Below are positions 32,853-40,466 of a DNA stretch of 40,466 nt, in pieces. The position numbers and the translations under genes are program-made. The notes beneath the pieces were generated by a model that did no database searches, was not told where the DNA came from, and saw only the letters and a program-made list of their open reading frames with translations. The stretch covers positions 1-40,466 of the forward strand of contig JABMQZ010000181.1 of NCBI GenBank assembly GCA_013202965.1. The letters run 5' to 3'. The DNA comes from Bacteroidota bacterium. GTDB taxonomy: Bacteria > Bacteroidota > Bacteroidia > Bacteroidales > B18-G4. How positions within the stretch are numbered: the first letter of the stretch is position 1; each line of letters starts with the position of its first letter.

Positions 32853-34583
32853 TCAAAGATCCAGGCCTTCAACAATTTTTTCGATCTTAGTTTGTAACTC
32901 AGCTTGCACTTTCTCATAATCGGCGAGATTATTTAGTGCGGCTTTCACTCCAAAATAGAACTTTATCTTGGGCTCGGTACCGGAAGGACGCATACTGATC
33001 TTGCTTCCGTCTTCAAGGAAGAATTGCAAGACATTGGACTTCGGAAGTGATATGTTATTTTCTGTTCCCGTTTTTATTTCCCTTGCAATACCGGATTGAT
33101 AATCTTTGATCATCACCACCTTGCTGTCGTTGATCAGCATGGGTGGATTTTCCCGGAAGCGTTCCATGATCTTGCGGATCTCTTCTGCACCCGACATTCC
33201 TTTTTTGACAACAGAAATAAGGCCTTCAAGGTAAAACCCAAACTCCATGTAGATATCAAGAAGAACATCAAAAATGGTTTTTCCCTGTCCTGCAGCCCAG
33301 GCTGCCGTTTCAGCAATCAGGGCACATGAACTTACGGCGTCTTTATCCCTCACAAAGTCACCGATCATATATCCATAACTTTCTTCGCCACCGGCAATGA
33401 AAGTTTTCTTTCCTTCATTTTTTCTGATGATGTCGGCAATCCATTTAAAGCCTGTAAGTACATCGTAACTCTCAACATTATACTTATTGGCAAGATCAAG
33501 CAGTAACTCAGAGGTTACAATGGTTTTAATGATATATTCTTTGCCTTTTATCAGGCCGTTCTCCTGCCATTTTCTAAGGATATAGTAGAGTAGCACTGCA
33601 GCAGTTTGATTTCCATTGAGGAGGATGAAGTTGTCGTGATGGTCCTTTACTGCAATGCCCACCCTGTCAGCATCCGGGTCTGTCGCCATGACAAGTGATG
33701 CACCTTCCTGAATTGCCTTTTCGATGGCCATCTCCAGGGCTGATGCTTCTTCCGGGTTCGGTGACTTTAAGGTTGGGAAATTCCCGTCGGGGATGGCCTG
33801 CTCTTCAACAACACTGACATTGGTGAATCCAAAGTTTTTCAGGCAACGTGGCACCATGGTAGCACCTGTCCCATGTAGCGGTGTATATACTATTGGAATA
33901 TCATGATATTGTTTGATCAGTTCCGGGCTTAGAGAAAGCTTCCTGATCTCTTCAAGATAGAGCGCATCAGTTTCCTCTCCTATGATCTGGATCAGTTCCT
34001 CTTTGCCATTAAATCTTACATCATCGAATGAAGTAATATTGCGTACTTCTTCTATCACATTATTATCATGAGGGGGAATCATCTGGGCCCCATCATTCCA
34101 GTATGCCTTATAACCATTGTACTCTTTTGGATTATGGGAAGCAGTGATCACTATACCGCTCTGACATTTATAATGCCTGATGGCAAACGATAACTCCGGA
34201 GTAGGACGAAGGCCATCAAAGAGATATACTTTTATGTCGTTTGCAGAAAAAACCTCGGCTGTGATACGTGCAAAATATTCACTCTTGTTTCTCGAGTCAT
34301 GAGCCACAGCAACACTGATACTGGCATCATCTCCGTATACTTCTCTTAAATAATTGGCCAGTCCCTGGGTGGCCATGCCTACCGTATATTGATTCATCCT
34401 GTTTGTGCCCGCACCCATGATGCCCCGCAAACCTCCTGTACCGAATTCAAGATCTTTATAAAAAGCCTCATTCAGTTCCTGGGGATCATGCTTCATCATA
34501 TACAAGATCTGATCTTTAGTCTCCTGATCAATATTACCTTGCAGCCACTTATTGGCACTGTCAATTACATCTGATTTATTCAT
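32853..34583 (-). CDS. Phosphohexomutase (phosphoglucomutase/phosphomannomutase)
   Basis: This 576-residue protein belongs to the alpha-D-phosphohexomutase family. The phosphoserine loop is TASHNPKEYNGYK, the metal loop is TDPDADRVG, the sugar loop is GGEESYGYMIGD and the phosphate-binding loop is RPSGTEPKIKFY. The length fits the long PGM2-like form common in Bacteroidota. It interconverts hexose 1- and 6-phosphates and so supplies glucose 1-phosphate for UDP-glucose and dTDP-rhamnose. It is the last gene of a four-gene operon, starting 4 nt after the reductase stop codon, which supports a sugar-nucleotide role. Confidence 0.94.
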   Translation of the reverse strand: MNKSDVIDSANKWLQGNIDQETKDQILYMMKHDPQELNEAFYKDLEFGTGGLRGIMGAGTNRMNQYTVGMATQGLANYLREVYGDDASISVAVAHDSRNKSEYFARITAEVFSANDIKVYLFDGLRPTPELSFAIRHYKCQSGIVITASHNPKEYNGYKAYWNDGAQMIPPHDNNVIEEVRNITSFDDVRFNGKEELIQIIGEETDALYLEEIRKLSLSPELIKQYHDIPIVYTPLHGTGATMVPRCLKNFGFTNVSVVEEQAIPDGNFPTLKSPNPEEASALEMAIEKAIQEGASLVMATDPDADRVGIAVKDHHDNFILLNGNQTAAVLLYYILRKWQENGLIKGKEYIIKTIVTSELLLDLANKYNVESYDVLTGFKWIADIIRKNEGKKTFIAGGEESYGYMIGDFVRDKDAVSSCALIAETAAWAAGQGKTIFDVLLDIYMEFGFYLEGLISVVKKGMSGAEEIRKIMERFRENPPMLINDSKVVMIKDYQSGIAREIKTGTENNISLPKSNVLQFFLEDGSKISMRPSGTEPKIKFYFGVKAALNNLADYEKVQAELQTKIEKIVEGLDL

Positions 34584-34587
34584 GTTT

Positions 34588-35457
34588 CTATTGGTCTTTC
34601 TTTAATTTAGAAATGCATACTTTTAATGATGTTTTCCATTCCGGGATAACAATATTAAATTCATTCCTGATCTTCGATTTATCCAGCACACTGTATGCCG
34701 GCCTGATCGCTTTCGAGAGCCTGTATTCTATGGTGCTCACCGGAATCACTTTGCAGTCGATGCCGGAAAATTCAATGACAGCCTGCGCAAATTCAGCCCA
34801 GTTGGCGGTGCCCTCATTTGAATAGTTATATGTTCTTACACCATTGAAAGAATTCACCGAAGGAAGTAAACCCAAGATCACTCCGGCAAGGTCGGCAGCA
34901 TAGGTGGGAGTTCCTGATTGATCGTTCACCACCCTGATCTCATCTCTAGATCCGGCGACCTTTCTGATTGTTTTGACAAAATTATGCCCGAATTCGGAAT
35001 ACAGCCAGGAGGTCCTGATAATTGCAGCATTGGGATTTACCGTGCGTACTGCCTGCTCGCCGATAAATTTTGAGTGTGCATATCTTGATTGTGGATTTGG
35101 ATCATCCAGTTCGGTATATGGCGTGTTTTTTTTCCCGTCAAAGATAAAATCACTTGAGATATGGATAAGTCCTGCTCCATGTTTCCTGGCAAGTCCTGCC
35201 AGTCCTTGTACGGCAGTTCCATTGATCCTTATAGCAAGTTCTGGCTCCTCTTCCGCCTGGTCCACCGCATTATAAGAGGCACAATTGACGATGACATCCG
35301 GATGAAACGAAAGGATCAGCTTTTCTGTCTCTTCATAATTTGTGATATCAAGTTCATCTACGTCTGTGAACAGGAATTCATGTTCCGCTTGATTATCAGT
35401 GAGTGACCGGATGGCCATTCCTAATTGCCCGTTTGCTCCTGTAACAAGTACTTTCAT
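34588..35457 (-). CDS. rfbD: dTDP-4-dehydrorhamnose reductase
   Basis: This 289-residue extended SDR protein has the NAD(P)-binding start [52 protein letters not shown] and the Tyr/Lys pair [10 protein letters not shown], followed by [16 protein letters not shown] and [14 protein letters not shown]. It reduces dTDP-4-keto-L-rhamnose to dTDP-L-rhamnose. The other rfb genes (A, B, C) are not in this window. The catalytic motif reads YAHSK rather than the usual YGxSK, a mild variation. Its ATG overlaps the end of the decarboxylase gene by 4 nt. Confidence 0.92.
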   Translation of the reverse strand: MKVLVTGANGQLGMAIRSLTDNQAEHEFLFTDVDELDITNYEETEKLILSFHPDVIVNCASYNAVDQAEEEPELAIRINGTAVQGLAGLARKHGAGLIHISSDFIFDGKKNTPYTELDDPNPQSRYAHSKFIGEQAVRTVNPNAAIIRTSWLYSEFGHNFVKTIRKVAGSRDEIRVVNDQSGTPTYAADLAGVILGLLPSVNSFNGVRTYNYSNEGTANWAEFAQAVIEFSGIDCKVIPVSTIEYRLSKAIRPAYSVLDKSKIRNEFNIVIPEWKTSLKVCISKLKKDQ

Positions 35458-36398
35458 TGTGATGCAATTAACTCCCTAAAATAATGAATGGTTTTTTCCA
35501 GCCCTGTTTTTAAAGGCGTTTGCGGTTCCCATTGAAGTTCCTTTTTTGCAAGACTGATATCCGGTTGTCTTTGCAGGGGGTCGTCTTCAGGCAGATCCAT
35601 ATAGCTAATGCCTGATCCTGAGCCGGATAATTCCCTGATGATCTCAGCGAGTTCGAGCATGCTCATTTCATTTGGGTTTCCAAGGTTTACAGGTCCTGTA
35701 AATGAATCATCGGTATTCATCAGCCTGATCAGCCCCTCAATCATGTCATCAACATAGCAAAAACTTCTGCTTTGTTTACCCTGTCCGTAAATTGTCATAT
35801 CCTCACCGGCGAGGGCCTGGGTGATAAAATTTGAGACTACTCTTCCATCATGCGGATCCATTCTGGGCCCGTAAGTGTTAAAGATCCTGGCAATTTTGAT
35901 TTTTACATTGTTTTGGTTCTTATAATTCACGAATAATGCTTCAGCGCATCTTTTCCCTTCATCATAGCAGGCGCGTGAACCGATAGGGTTTACATGGCCC
36001 CAGTAATCTTCAGTTTGAGGATGAACCTGTGGGTCCCCATATACCTCACTGGTGGATGCCTGGAGTATTCTGGCTTTGATCCTTTTTGCAAGTCCCAGCA
36101 TGTTAATGCTTCCGGCAACAGATGTTTTAATGGTCTTTATGGGATTGAACTGATAATGAATAGGGGAGGCCGGGCAGGCAAGGTTAAAGATCTCATCAAC
36201 TTCGATAAAGAAAGGCATGATTATGTCATGCCTGATGACCTCAAAATACGGGTTCTCCTGCAGATGCAGGATGTTTCTTTTATTCCCGGTAAAAAAATTG
36301 TCCAGACAGATGACTTCATTGCCATCATTTAAAAGCCTTTCGCAAAGATGGGAGCCGAGAAAGCCTGCACCTCCGGTCACCAGAATTTTCTTTTTCAT
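35454..36398 (-). CDS. UDP-glucuronic acid decarboxylase (UDP-xylose synthase)
   Basis: This 314-residue extended SDR protein starts with [21 protein letters not shown]. It has the UXS features [22 protein letters not shown], the [14 protein letters not shown] segment, catalytic Tyr/Lys in [13 protein letters not shown], and [24 protein letters not shown]. It converts UDP-glucuronate to UDP-xylose in the cytoplasm. The gene lies directly downstream of UDP-glucose dehydrogenase, which makes its substrate, and overlaps rfbD by 4 nt (ATGA). The length matches bacterial UXS enzymes. Confidence 0.93.
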   Translation of the reverse strand: MKKKILVTGGAGFLGSHLCERLLNDGNEVICLDNFFTGNKRNILHLQENPYFEVIRHDIIMPFFIEVDEIFNLACPASPIHYQFNPIKTIKTSVAGSINMLGLAKRIKARILQASTSEVYGDPQVHPQTEDYWGHVNPIGSRACYDEGKRCAEALFVNYKNQNNVKIKIARIFNTYGPRMDPHDGRVVSNFITQALAGEDMTIYGQGKQSRSFCYVDDMIEGLIRLMNTDDSFTGPVNLGNPNEMSMLELAEIIRELSGSGSGISYMDLPEDDPLQRQPDISLAKKELQWEPQTPLKTGLEKTIHYFRELIASQ

Positions 36399-36436
36399 AT
36401 GTGTATTGTTCTATCCTGTAATTATTTACTCCCGGA

Positions 36437-37750
36437 TCACTTTCCAATGGCAATATGATCAAAGCCTGCTGAGATTAATTCTGCACGATCGTAAATATTA
36501 CGTCCGTCGAAGATAACAGCCCTCTTCATACGTTCTTTCATCAGTTCAAGCCTTGGTACCCTGAATTCCTTCCACTCCGTAACAAGCAATAGGCAATCAG
36601 CATCGTAAAGGGCTTCATATTGGTCTTCAACGATCTTGATTTTATCTCCGAATATCCGTTCAGCCTCTTTCATGGCAACCGGGTCATAAGCCGTAATATG
36701 ACAAGCGGCTTCTGAAAATAAATCGATCAGAACCCTGGAGGGAGCATCACGCATATCGTCGGTTTGTGGTTTAAAGGAAAGTCCCCAGATCGCTATCTTT
36801 TTTCCTTTCAGATCATTATTGAAATATTTCTTCACTTTGTGAAACAGGATTTCTTTCTGCTTTGCATTCACATCTTCAACAGCCTGCAGTAAGTTCATCC
36901 GATAATTGTTTTCATCAGCCGTACTGATCAGCGCTTTTACATCCTTGGGAAAGCATGAACCTCCATAGCCGATCCCCGGGTATATAAATTTTGACCCGAT
37001 GCGTGGATCGCTGCCGATACCTTTTCTTACCTTATCAATATCAGCTCCCACGATCTCACAGAGGTTGGCAATTTCGTTCATAAAGCTAATCCTTGTGGCA
37101 AGCATGGCATTGGCGGCATATTTTGTCATTTCGGCAGAAGGAATATCCATAAAAATAATAGGATGGCCGTTCAGCGTGAAGGGCTTATAAAGTTTCTGCA
37201 TGATCTTTTCAGCCTTTTCCGATTCCCTGCCGATCACAATCCTGTCCGGTTTGAGGAAGTCTTCAATGGCAGCACCTTCTTTCAGGAATTCGGGATTTGA
37301 AGCGACATCAAATGCAATGTTTGCACCCCGCTTATTCAATTCTTCCCTGATAAGCGTCTTGACCTTCTCCGAGGTTCCTACAGGTACTGTGCTTTTTGTT
37401 ACCACCAGAATATAGTCATTTATTTTCCTGCCCACTTCACGTGCAACATCCAGCACATATTTCAGCTCAGCACTTCCATTTGCATCAGGGGGTGTGCCAA
37501 CTGCGTTGAAAATAACATCACATCCCTTAAGCGATGTGGCAAGGTTTGTACTGAAATGTAAGCGGCCTTTTTCCAGATTACGCTGTATCATGATTTCCAG
37601 CCCAGGCTCATAAATCGGTACAATTCCCTTTTTCAATCCATCGATCTTTTCTGCGTCAATGTCTACGCATGTGACATCAATACCAACCTCGGCAAAGCAC
37701 GTTCCGGTGACAAGGCCTACATATCCTGATCCGACAATGGTGATTTTCAT
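36437..37750 (-). CDS. ugd: UDP-glucose 6-dehydrogenase
   Basis: This 437-residue protein has the NAD-binding start MKITIVGSGYVGLVTGTCFAE, GTPPDANGSAEL, VTKSTVPVGTSEKV, SNPEFLKEGAAIEDFLKPDRIVIG, the catalytic Cys in GIGYGGSCFPKDVKAL and the UDP-binding part GLSFKPQTDDMRDAPS. It oxidises UDP-glucose to UDP-glucuronate with 2 NAD+. It is the first gene of the operon ugd, decarboxylase, rfbD, phosphohexomutase. A weak -7-like TATCTTTA lies 39 nt upstream (37796-37789). Confidence 0.96.
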   Translation of the reverse strand: MKITIVGSGYVGLVTGTCFAEVGIDVTCVDIDAEKIDGLKKGIVPIYEPGLEIMIQRNLEKGRLHFSTNLATSLKGCDVIFNAVGTPPDANGSAELKYVLDVAREVGRKINDYILVVTKSTVPVGTSEKVKTLIREELNKRGANIAFDVASNPEFLKEGAAIEDFLKPDRIVIGRESEKAEKIMQKLYKPFTLNGHPIIFMDIPSAEMTKYAANAMLATRISFMNEIANLCEIVGADIDKVRKGIGSDPRIGSKFIYPGIGYGGSCFPKDVKALISTADENNYRMNLLQAVEDVNAKQKEILFHKVKKYFNNDLKGKKIAIWGLSFKPQTDDMRDAPSRVLIDLFSEAACHITAYDPVAMKEAERIFGDKIKIVEDQYEALYDADCLLLVTEWKEFRVPRLELMKERMKRAVIFDGRNIYDRAELISAGFDHIAIGK

Positions 37751-37828
37751 AGTTTATATAAAGTGATATTTAATTTGAAATGAGGGAGTAAAGATAGAGA
37801 AAATTTAGGTTTTGCCTATTGGGTTGAC

Positions 37829-37870
37829 ATTCGATATTCGATATTCGTTCCTCGATATTTGTTCCTCTTT
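37829..37870. repeat. Heptamer tandem array 4 (ATTCGAT)
   Basis: Six 7-nt units: ATTCGAT, ATTCGAT, ATTCGTT, CCTCGAT, ATTTGTT, CCTCTTT. The array is between the guanine-deaminase-like gene and the ugd promoter region. Confidence 0.75.
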
Positions 37871-37893
37871 GTTCAAAAAGGGTATTCTGTCCA

Positions 37894-38370
37894 TTAATAC
37901 TTGATCTTCAGCTCACTCTCATCCCATCGGCGGAACACATCGCGTGCCTCATCCCTCATCTTGTTCACGAATGGAATTTTTCTTTCACCGGGTTTGCGGT
38001 CGATTTCCTTATAAATAAATGCGTCATCGAAACCTGATGCTGCTGCATCTTCTTTGTTTGCAGCATAAAAGACAGCCGAAGGCCTTGCCCAGTAGATGGC
38101 TCCGAGGCACATCGGACAGGGCTCGCAACTGGAATAGATCTCACAGCCTTCCAGCTGGTATGACTTTAATTCGCTGCATGCTTTTCTGATGGCCACGACT
38201 TCAGCATGGGCAGTAGGATCAACAGCAGTTGTAACCTCATTTACTGCAGTTGCTATGATCTGTCCATCTTTCACAATTACAGCCCCGAATGGGCCTCCGT
38301 TGCCCTTGAAAATATTTTCTTCTGCGAGCCGGATGGCTTTCTCCATAAATTTGGGATCGTATTTATACAT
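37894..38370 (-). CDS. Zinc nucleoside/guanine deaminase
   Basis: From the ATG at 38370 the product is 158 residues (MYKYDPKFMEKAIRLA). A longer frame from 38448 would overlap aat by over 70 nt and is rejected. The zinc deaminase core is HAEVVAIRKAC and SSCEPCPMCLGAIYWARP. The C-terminal half (ASGFDDAFIYKEID... RKIPFVNKMRDEARDVFRRW) matches the GuaD-type guanine deaminases related to B. subtilis GuaD, including the terminal KIxY. It would convert guanine to xanthine, though other purine or pterin substrates are possible. It starts 4 nt after aat. Confidence 0.88.
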   Translation of the reverse strand: MYKYDPKFMEKAIRLAEENIFKGNGGPFGAVIVKDGQIIATAVNEVTTAVDPTAHAEVVAIRKACSELKSYQLEGCEIYSSCEPCPMCLGAIYWARPSAVFYAANKEDAAASGFDDAFIYKEIDRKPGERKIPFVNKMRDEARDVFRRWDESELKIKY

Positions 38371-38374
38371 AATC

Positions 38375-39061
38375 TTAAAGATAATTATTCCAGTTTCCTT
38401 TTTTTGTCGGCTTGGTGACCGCCATTTCGAGTTTATCAAGAAACTCATTCCTGGGGATGCTTATTGCCCCGAGACTTCGTAAATGTTCAGTGTCCTGTTG
38501 GGCATCAATCAGTTCAAAATCCCATTTTTTCAGCAAATCTATTAAGTGGTACAATGCAAATTTAGATGCATCCCGCATATCATAAAACATGGATTCACCG
38601 AAAAATGCTTTGCCAAGTGATATTCCATAAAGTCCGCCCACGAGTTCATTTCCAAACCAGGTTTCCACTGAATGGGCAAATCCTGCCTCATGGAGATTTG
38701 CATATGCTTTTAGCATTTCCCTGGTGATCCAGGTGGTATTCTGGCCTTTTCGGGATATTTCCGCACATTTTCTGATAACCCTATCAAAATCCTTGTCGTA
38801 GGTAAAGGTATATTTATCGCTTCTGACAAGCTGCTTCAGGCTTTTCGAAACTTTAAATCTATCAGGGAACAACACCATTCGAGGATCCGGTGACCACCAA
38901 AGGATCGGGGAATCTTCTGTATACCAGGGAAAGATACCATTGGCATAGGCTAGTACCAGGCGGTCAACAGAAAGATCACCACCAAGGGCCAGTATGCCTT
39001 CTTCTTCAGCATAAGAGGGATCTGGGAATGCCAGTTCTTTATTTAATCTAAATATTGCCAT
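38375..39061 (-). CDS. aat: Leucyl/phenylalanyl-tRNA--protein transferase
   Basis: This 228-residue protein has the family signatures LALGGDLSVDRLVLAYANGIFPWY, ILWWSPDPRMVL, TTWITREMLKAYANLHEAGFAHSVE, GGLYGISLGKAFFGESMF and DAQQDTEHLRSLGA. It adds Leu or Phe to proteins with N-terminal Lys or Arg in the bacterial N-degron pathway that feeds ClpS/ClpAP. The length is typical. It sits between the aminotransferase (22 nt upstream) and the deaminase gene in one operon; the three functions are not obviously linked. Confidence 0.96.
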   Translation of the reverse strand: MAIFRLNKELAFPDPSYAEEEGILALGGDLSVDRLVLAYANGIFPWYTEDSPILWWSPDPRMVLFPDRFKVSKSLKQLVRSDKYTFTYDKDFDRVIRKCAEISRKGQNTTWITREMLKAYANLHEAGFAHSVETWFGNELVGGLYGISLGKAFFGESMFYDMRDASKFALYHLIDLLKKWDFELIDAQQDTEHLRSLGAISIPRNEFLDKLEMAVTKPTKKGNWNNYL

Positions 39062-39083
39062 GTAATATAAGTCTTACAGGCTG

Positions 39084-40271
39084 CTATAACTTATCAAGGC
39101 ATTGCAGGATCGCCTGTGATGTTTCTATTATCTGTTCGGATGAGATTGTCAATGGAGGAGCAATCCTGAAGGCTGAAGACCTGAAAAGAAAGCGGTCTGT
39201 GATCAAGCCTTCTTCAGCAAGGCACCTGCTCAATGTAGTGGCCGCAGATTCATTTTCAAGTTCAATTCCCATCATAAGTCCCCTGTATCGTATTTCTTTA
39301 ATTGCCGGGTGCCCTTTTAATAGTTCATAAAATTGCTTTCCCTTTTCATTCGCTGCTTCTGCTAGGTGATCCTCAAGAATGACCTCAAGGTTTGCCAATG
39401 CTGCTGCACAGGATACCGGATGTCCGCCAAATGTCGTGATATGGCCAAGTGCCGGCTTGAAGGTCAGCTTCTGCATGATTTCCAGGGAGGAAATGAATGC
39501 ACCTATGGGCATGCCGCCGCCCATGCCTTTGGCCAGGCAAAGTATATCGGGCACCAGCCCGAATTGTTCAAAGCTGAAGAGACTGCCGCTACGGCCAAAT
39601 CCCATCTGTATATCATCAATAATAAGAAGTGCTTCGCTTGAATCACATTGTTTTCTGAGCGCTTGCAGAAAGCCATCTTCAGGCAGGATGATCCCGGCTT
39701 CTGCCTGTATACACTCTACAACTACGCAAGCCGTGTTTTCGCTGATCTCATTCAGCATTTCCTTATTATTAAATTCCAGGAAGCGTATATCCGGGATCAG
39801 GGGACGGAAAGCATTTTTTAATTCTTCATTTCCAAGAAGGCTTAATGCGCCCGCGGTTCCGCCATGATATGCATTTTTGAAAGCCACCACTTCTGAACGT
39901 CCGCTAGTGCGTTTTGCCAGTTTCAGAGCTCCTTCTATGGCTTCACTGCCGGAGTTTACAAAATATACTGCCTCAAGATTTGCAGGCAGGTGTTGTGTCA
40001 GCTTATGTGCCAGCAAAACCTGTGGGGACTGTATGTATTCCCCGTAAACCATCAGGTGCATGTATTTGTCCAGCTGATCCTGAATGGCCTTAAGCACCCT
40101 GGGATGCCTGTGGCCGATATTGCTGACTGCCACCCCGGATACCAGGTCAGTATATCGCTTACCTTTATTATCATAAAAGTAAATGCCTTCTGCTCTTTCC
40201 ACCTCAATGGCAAGAGGGGTGGAAGAGGGAAGTCCCAGATGACGAAAATATAAATCCCGAAGACCAGACAT
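39084..40271 (-). CDS. Class III PLP-dependent aminotransferase
   Basis: This 395-residue protein has the fold-type I class III motifs FVNSGSEAIEGALKLAKR, NAYHGGTAGALSL, the PLP Asp region LLIIDDIQMGFGRSG and the Schiff-base Lys in CLAKGMGGGMPIGAF, followed by TTFGGHPVSCAAALA. It resembles the Bacteroidota aspartate aminotransferase family/ornithine aminotransferase group. Two positions are unusual for that group: DDIQ instead of DEIQ, and CIQAEAG instead of PxQGEAG. DDIQ is typical of diaminobutyrate aminotransferases (EctB), but no ectoine genes are near. The exact amino donor cannot be told. It is first in an operon with aat. Confidence 0.88.
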   Translation of the reverse strand: MSGLRDLYFRHLGLPSSTPLAIEVERAEGIYFYDNKGKRYTDLVSGVAVSNIGHRHPRVLKAIQDQLDKYMHLMVYGEYIQSPQVLLAHKLTQHLPANLEAVYFVNSGSEAIEGALKLAKRTSGRSEVVAFKNAYHGGTAGALSLLGNEELKNAFRPLIPDIRFLEFNNKEMLNEISENTACVVVECIQAEAGIILPEDGFLQALRKQCDSSEALLIIDDIQMGFGRSGSLFSFEQFGLVPDILCLAKGMGGGMPIGAFISSLEIMQKLTFKPALGHITTFGGHPVSCAAALANLEVILEDHLAEAANEKGKQFYELLKGHPAIKEIRYRGLMMGIELENESAATTLSRCLAEEGLITDRFLFRSSAFRIAPPLTISSEQIIETSQAILQCLDKL

Positions 40272-40291
40272 AATTTCTGAATTTCTTAATA

Positions 40292-40299
40292 CAAAAGTA
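40292..40299 (-). promoter_or_regulatory. Bacteroidota -7 element for the aminotransferase operon
   Basis: The minus strand reads TACTTTTG (TAnnTTTG), 20 nt before the ATG at 40271. Confidence 0.5.
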
Positions 40300-40371
40300 A
40301 TGAAAGATGTTAGTTATTTTGTTCATAAAAATATTCATGCAATAATCAAAATTGCTTTATACTTGCAACCT

Positions 40372-40466
40372 ATGTTCAAGACAATGAAAGACAAGGTAGT
40401 TATCATCACGGGGGCATCTTCCGGAATCGGGAAAGCTCTTGCCCTGGAATATGCCACAAGGGGCGC
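40372..40466 (+). CDS. SDR family oxidoreductase, N-terminal fragment cut by the window end
   Basis: The visible 31 codons read MFKTMKDKVVIITGASSGIG and continue KALALEYATRG. The TGASSGIG motif is the NAD(P)-binding loop of classical short-chain dehydrogenases. A start at the second ATG (40384) is equally likely. A TATACTTG (one mismatch to TAnnTTTG) lies at 40358-40365. The substrate cannot be told from this fragment. Confidence 0.85.
   Translation, partial: MFKTMKDKVVIITGASSGIGKALALEYATRG

Noticed and set aside
38371-38448. Longer N-terminus of the guanine-deaminase-like protein
   Set aside because: It would overlap aat by 74 nt, and the family normally starts near MYKYDPKFM.

Overview
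The window looks like a chromosomal segment of an uncultured member of the Bacteroidota, probably Bacteroidales-like. The evidence is a PorP/SprF protein, four secreted proteins with type IX secretion (T9SS) C-terminal domains, GWxTD, DUF4293 and TonB-domain proteins, a Rho factor with a long charged insertion, and many TAnnTTTG (-7) promoter elements with little Shine-Dalgarno use. I see no CRISPR array, insertion sequence, integrase or phage genes. Most genes are housekeeping or envelope genes.

Layout. 1-8.8 kb: a DPP-IV-like peptidase, a PorP/SprF protein and, facing it, a 1605-residue adhesin-like protein made of 17 PKD repeats with a type B T9SS tail. 8.9-15.2 kb: a thioredoxin-fold lipid/envelope-type protein, tRNA-Val(GAC), and then the most interesting locus. 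This locus holds an unlisted 39-codon double-glycine peptide gene, a secreted and membrane-anchored TPR-CHAT caspase-like protease, and, convergent to them, an overlapping sigma factor/anti-sigma pair. 15.3-25.3 kb: an EEP-family nuclease/phosphatase, CysH, an Mpl-like Mur ligase, Rho, DUF4293, a phosphodiesterase, a TonB-domain protein, RmuC and a GWxTD lipoprotein. 25.3-32.8 kb: a papain-like T9SS protease, RlmB, L19, a LamG T9SS protein, TrmD, a candidate small RNA and a subtilisin-like T9SS protease. 32.8-37.8 kb: a nucleotide-sugar operon (UDP-glucose dehydrogenase, UDP-glucuronate decarboxylase, dTDP-4-dehydrorhamnose reductase, phosphohexomutase). 37.9-40.5 kb: an operon of a class III aminotransferase, Aat and a guanine-deaminase-like protein, then the start of an SDR gene cut by the window end.

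The main candidate for a new system is at 10.56-15.18 kb. The sigma gene and the peptide-CHAT unit are each preceded by the same bipartite sequence: ACAGGGTTACCTTTT, 5-6 nt, then AATCRGWATTAATAA. These two copies start opposite, convergent transcription units that meet at one shared terminator. This is what an autoregulated alternative sigma factor with a dedicated target operon would look like: sigma and membrane anti-sigma sensor on one arm, GG-leader peptide and caspase-like protease on the other.

A second pattern is a set of five intergenic tandem arrays with unrelated sequences but the same 7-nt period (20.6, 22.6, 28.4, 29.8 and 37.8 kb). A third is a probable short RNA on the minus strand near 30.85 kb with a good sigma-ABfr-type promoter and an intrinsic terminator. 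All calls come from reading the sequence; no database search was run.
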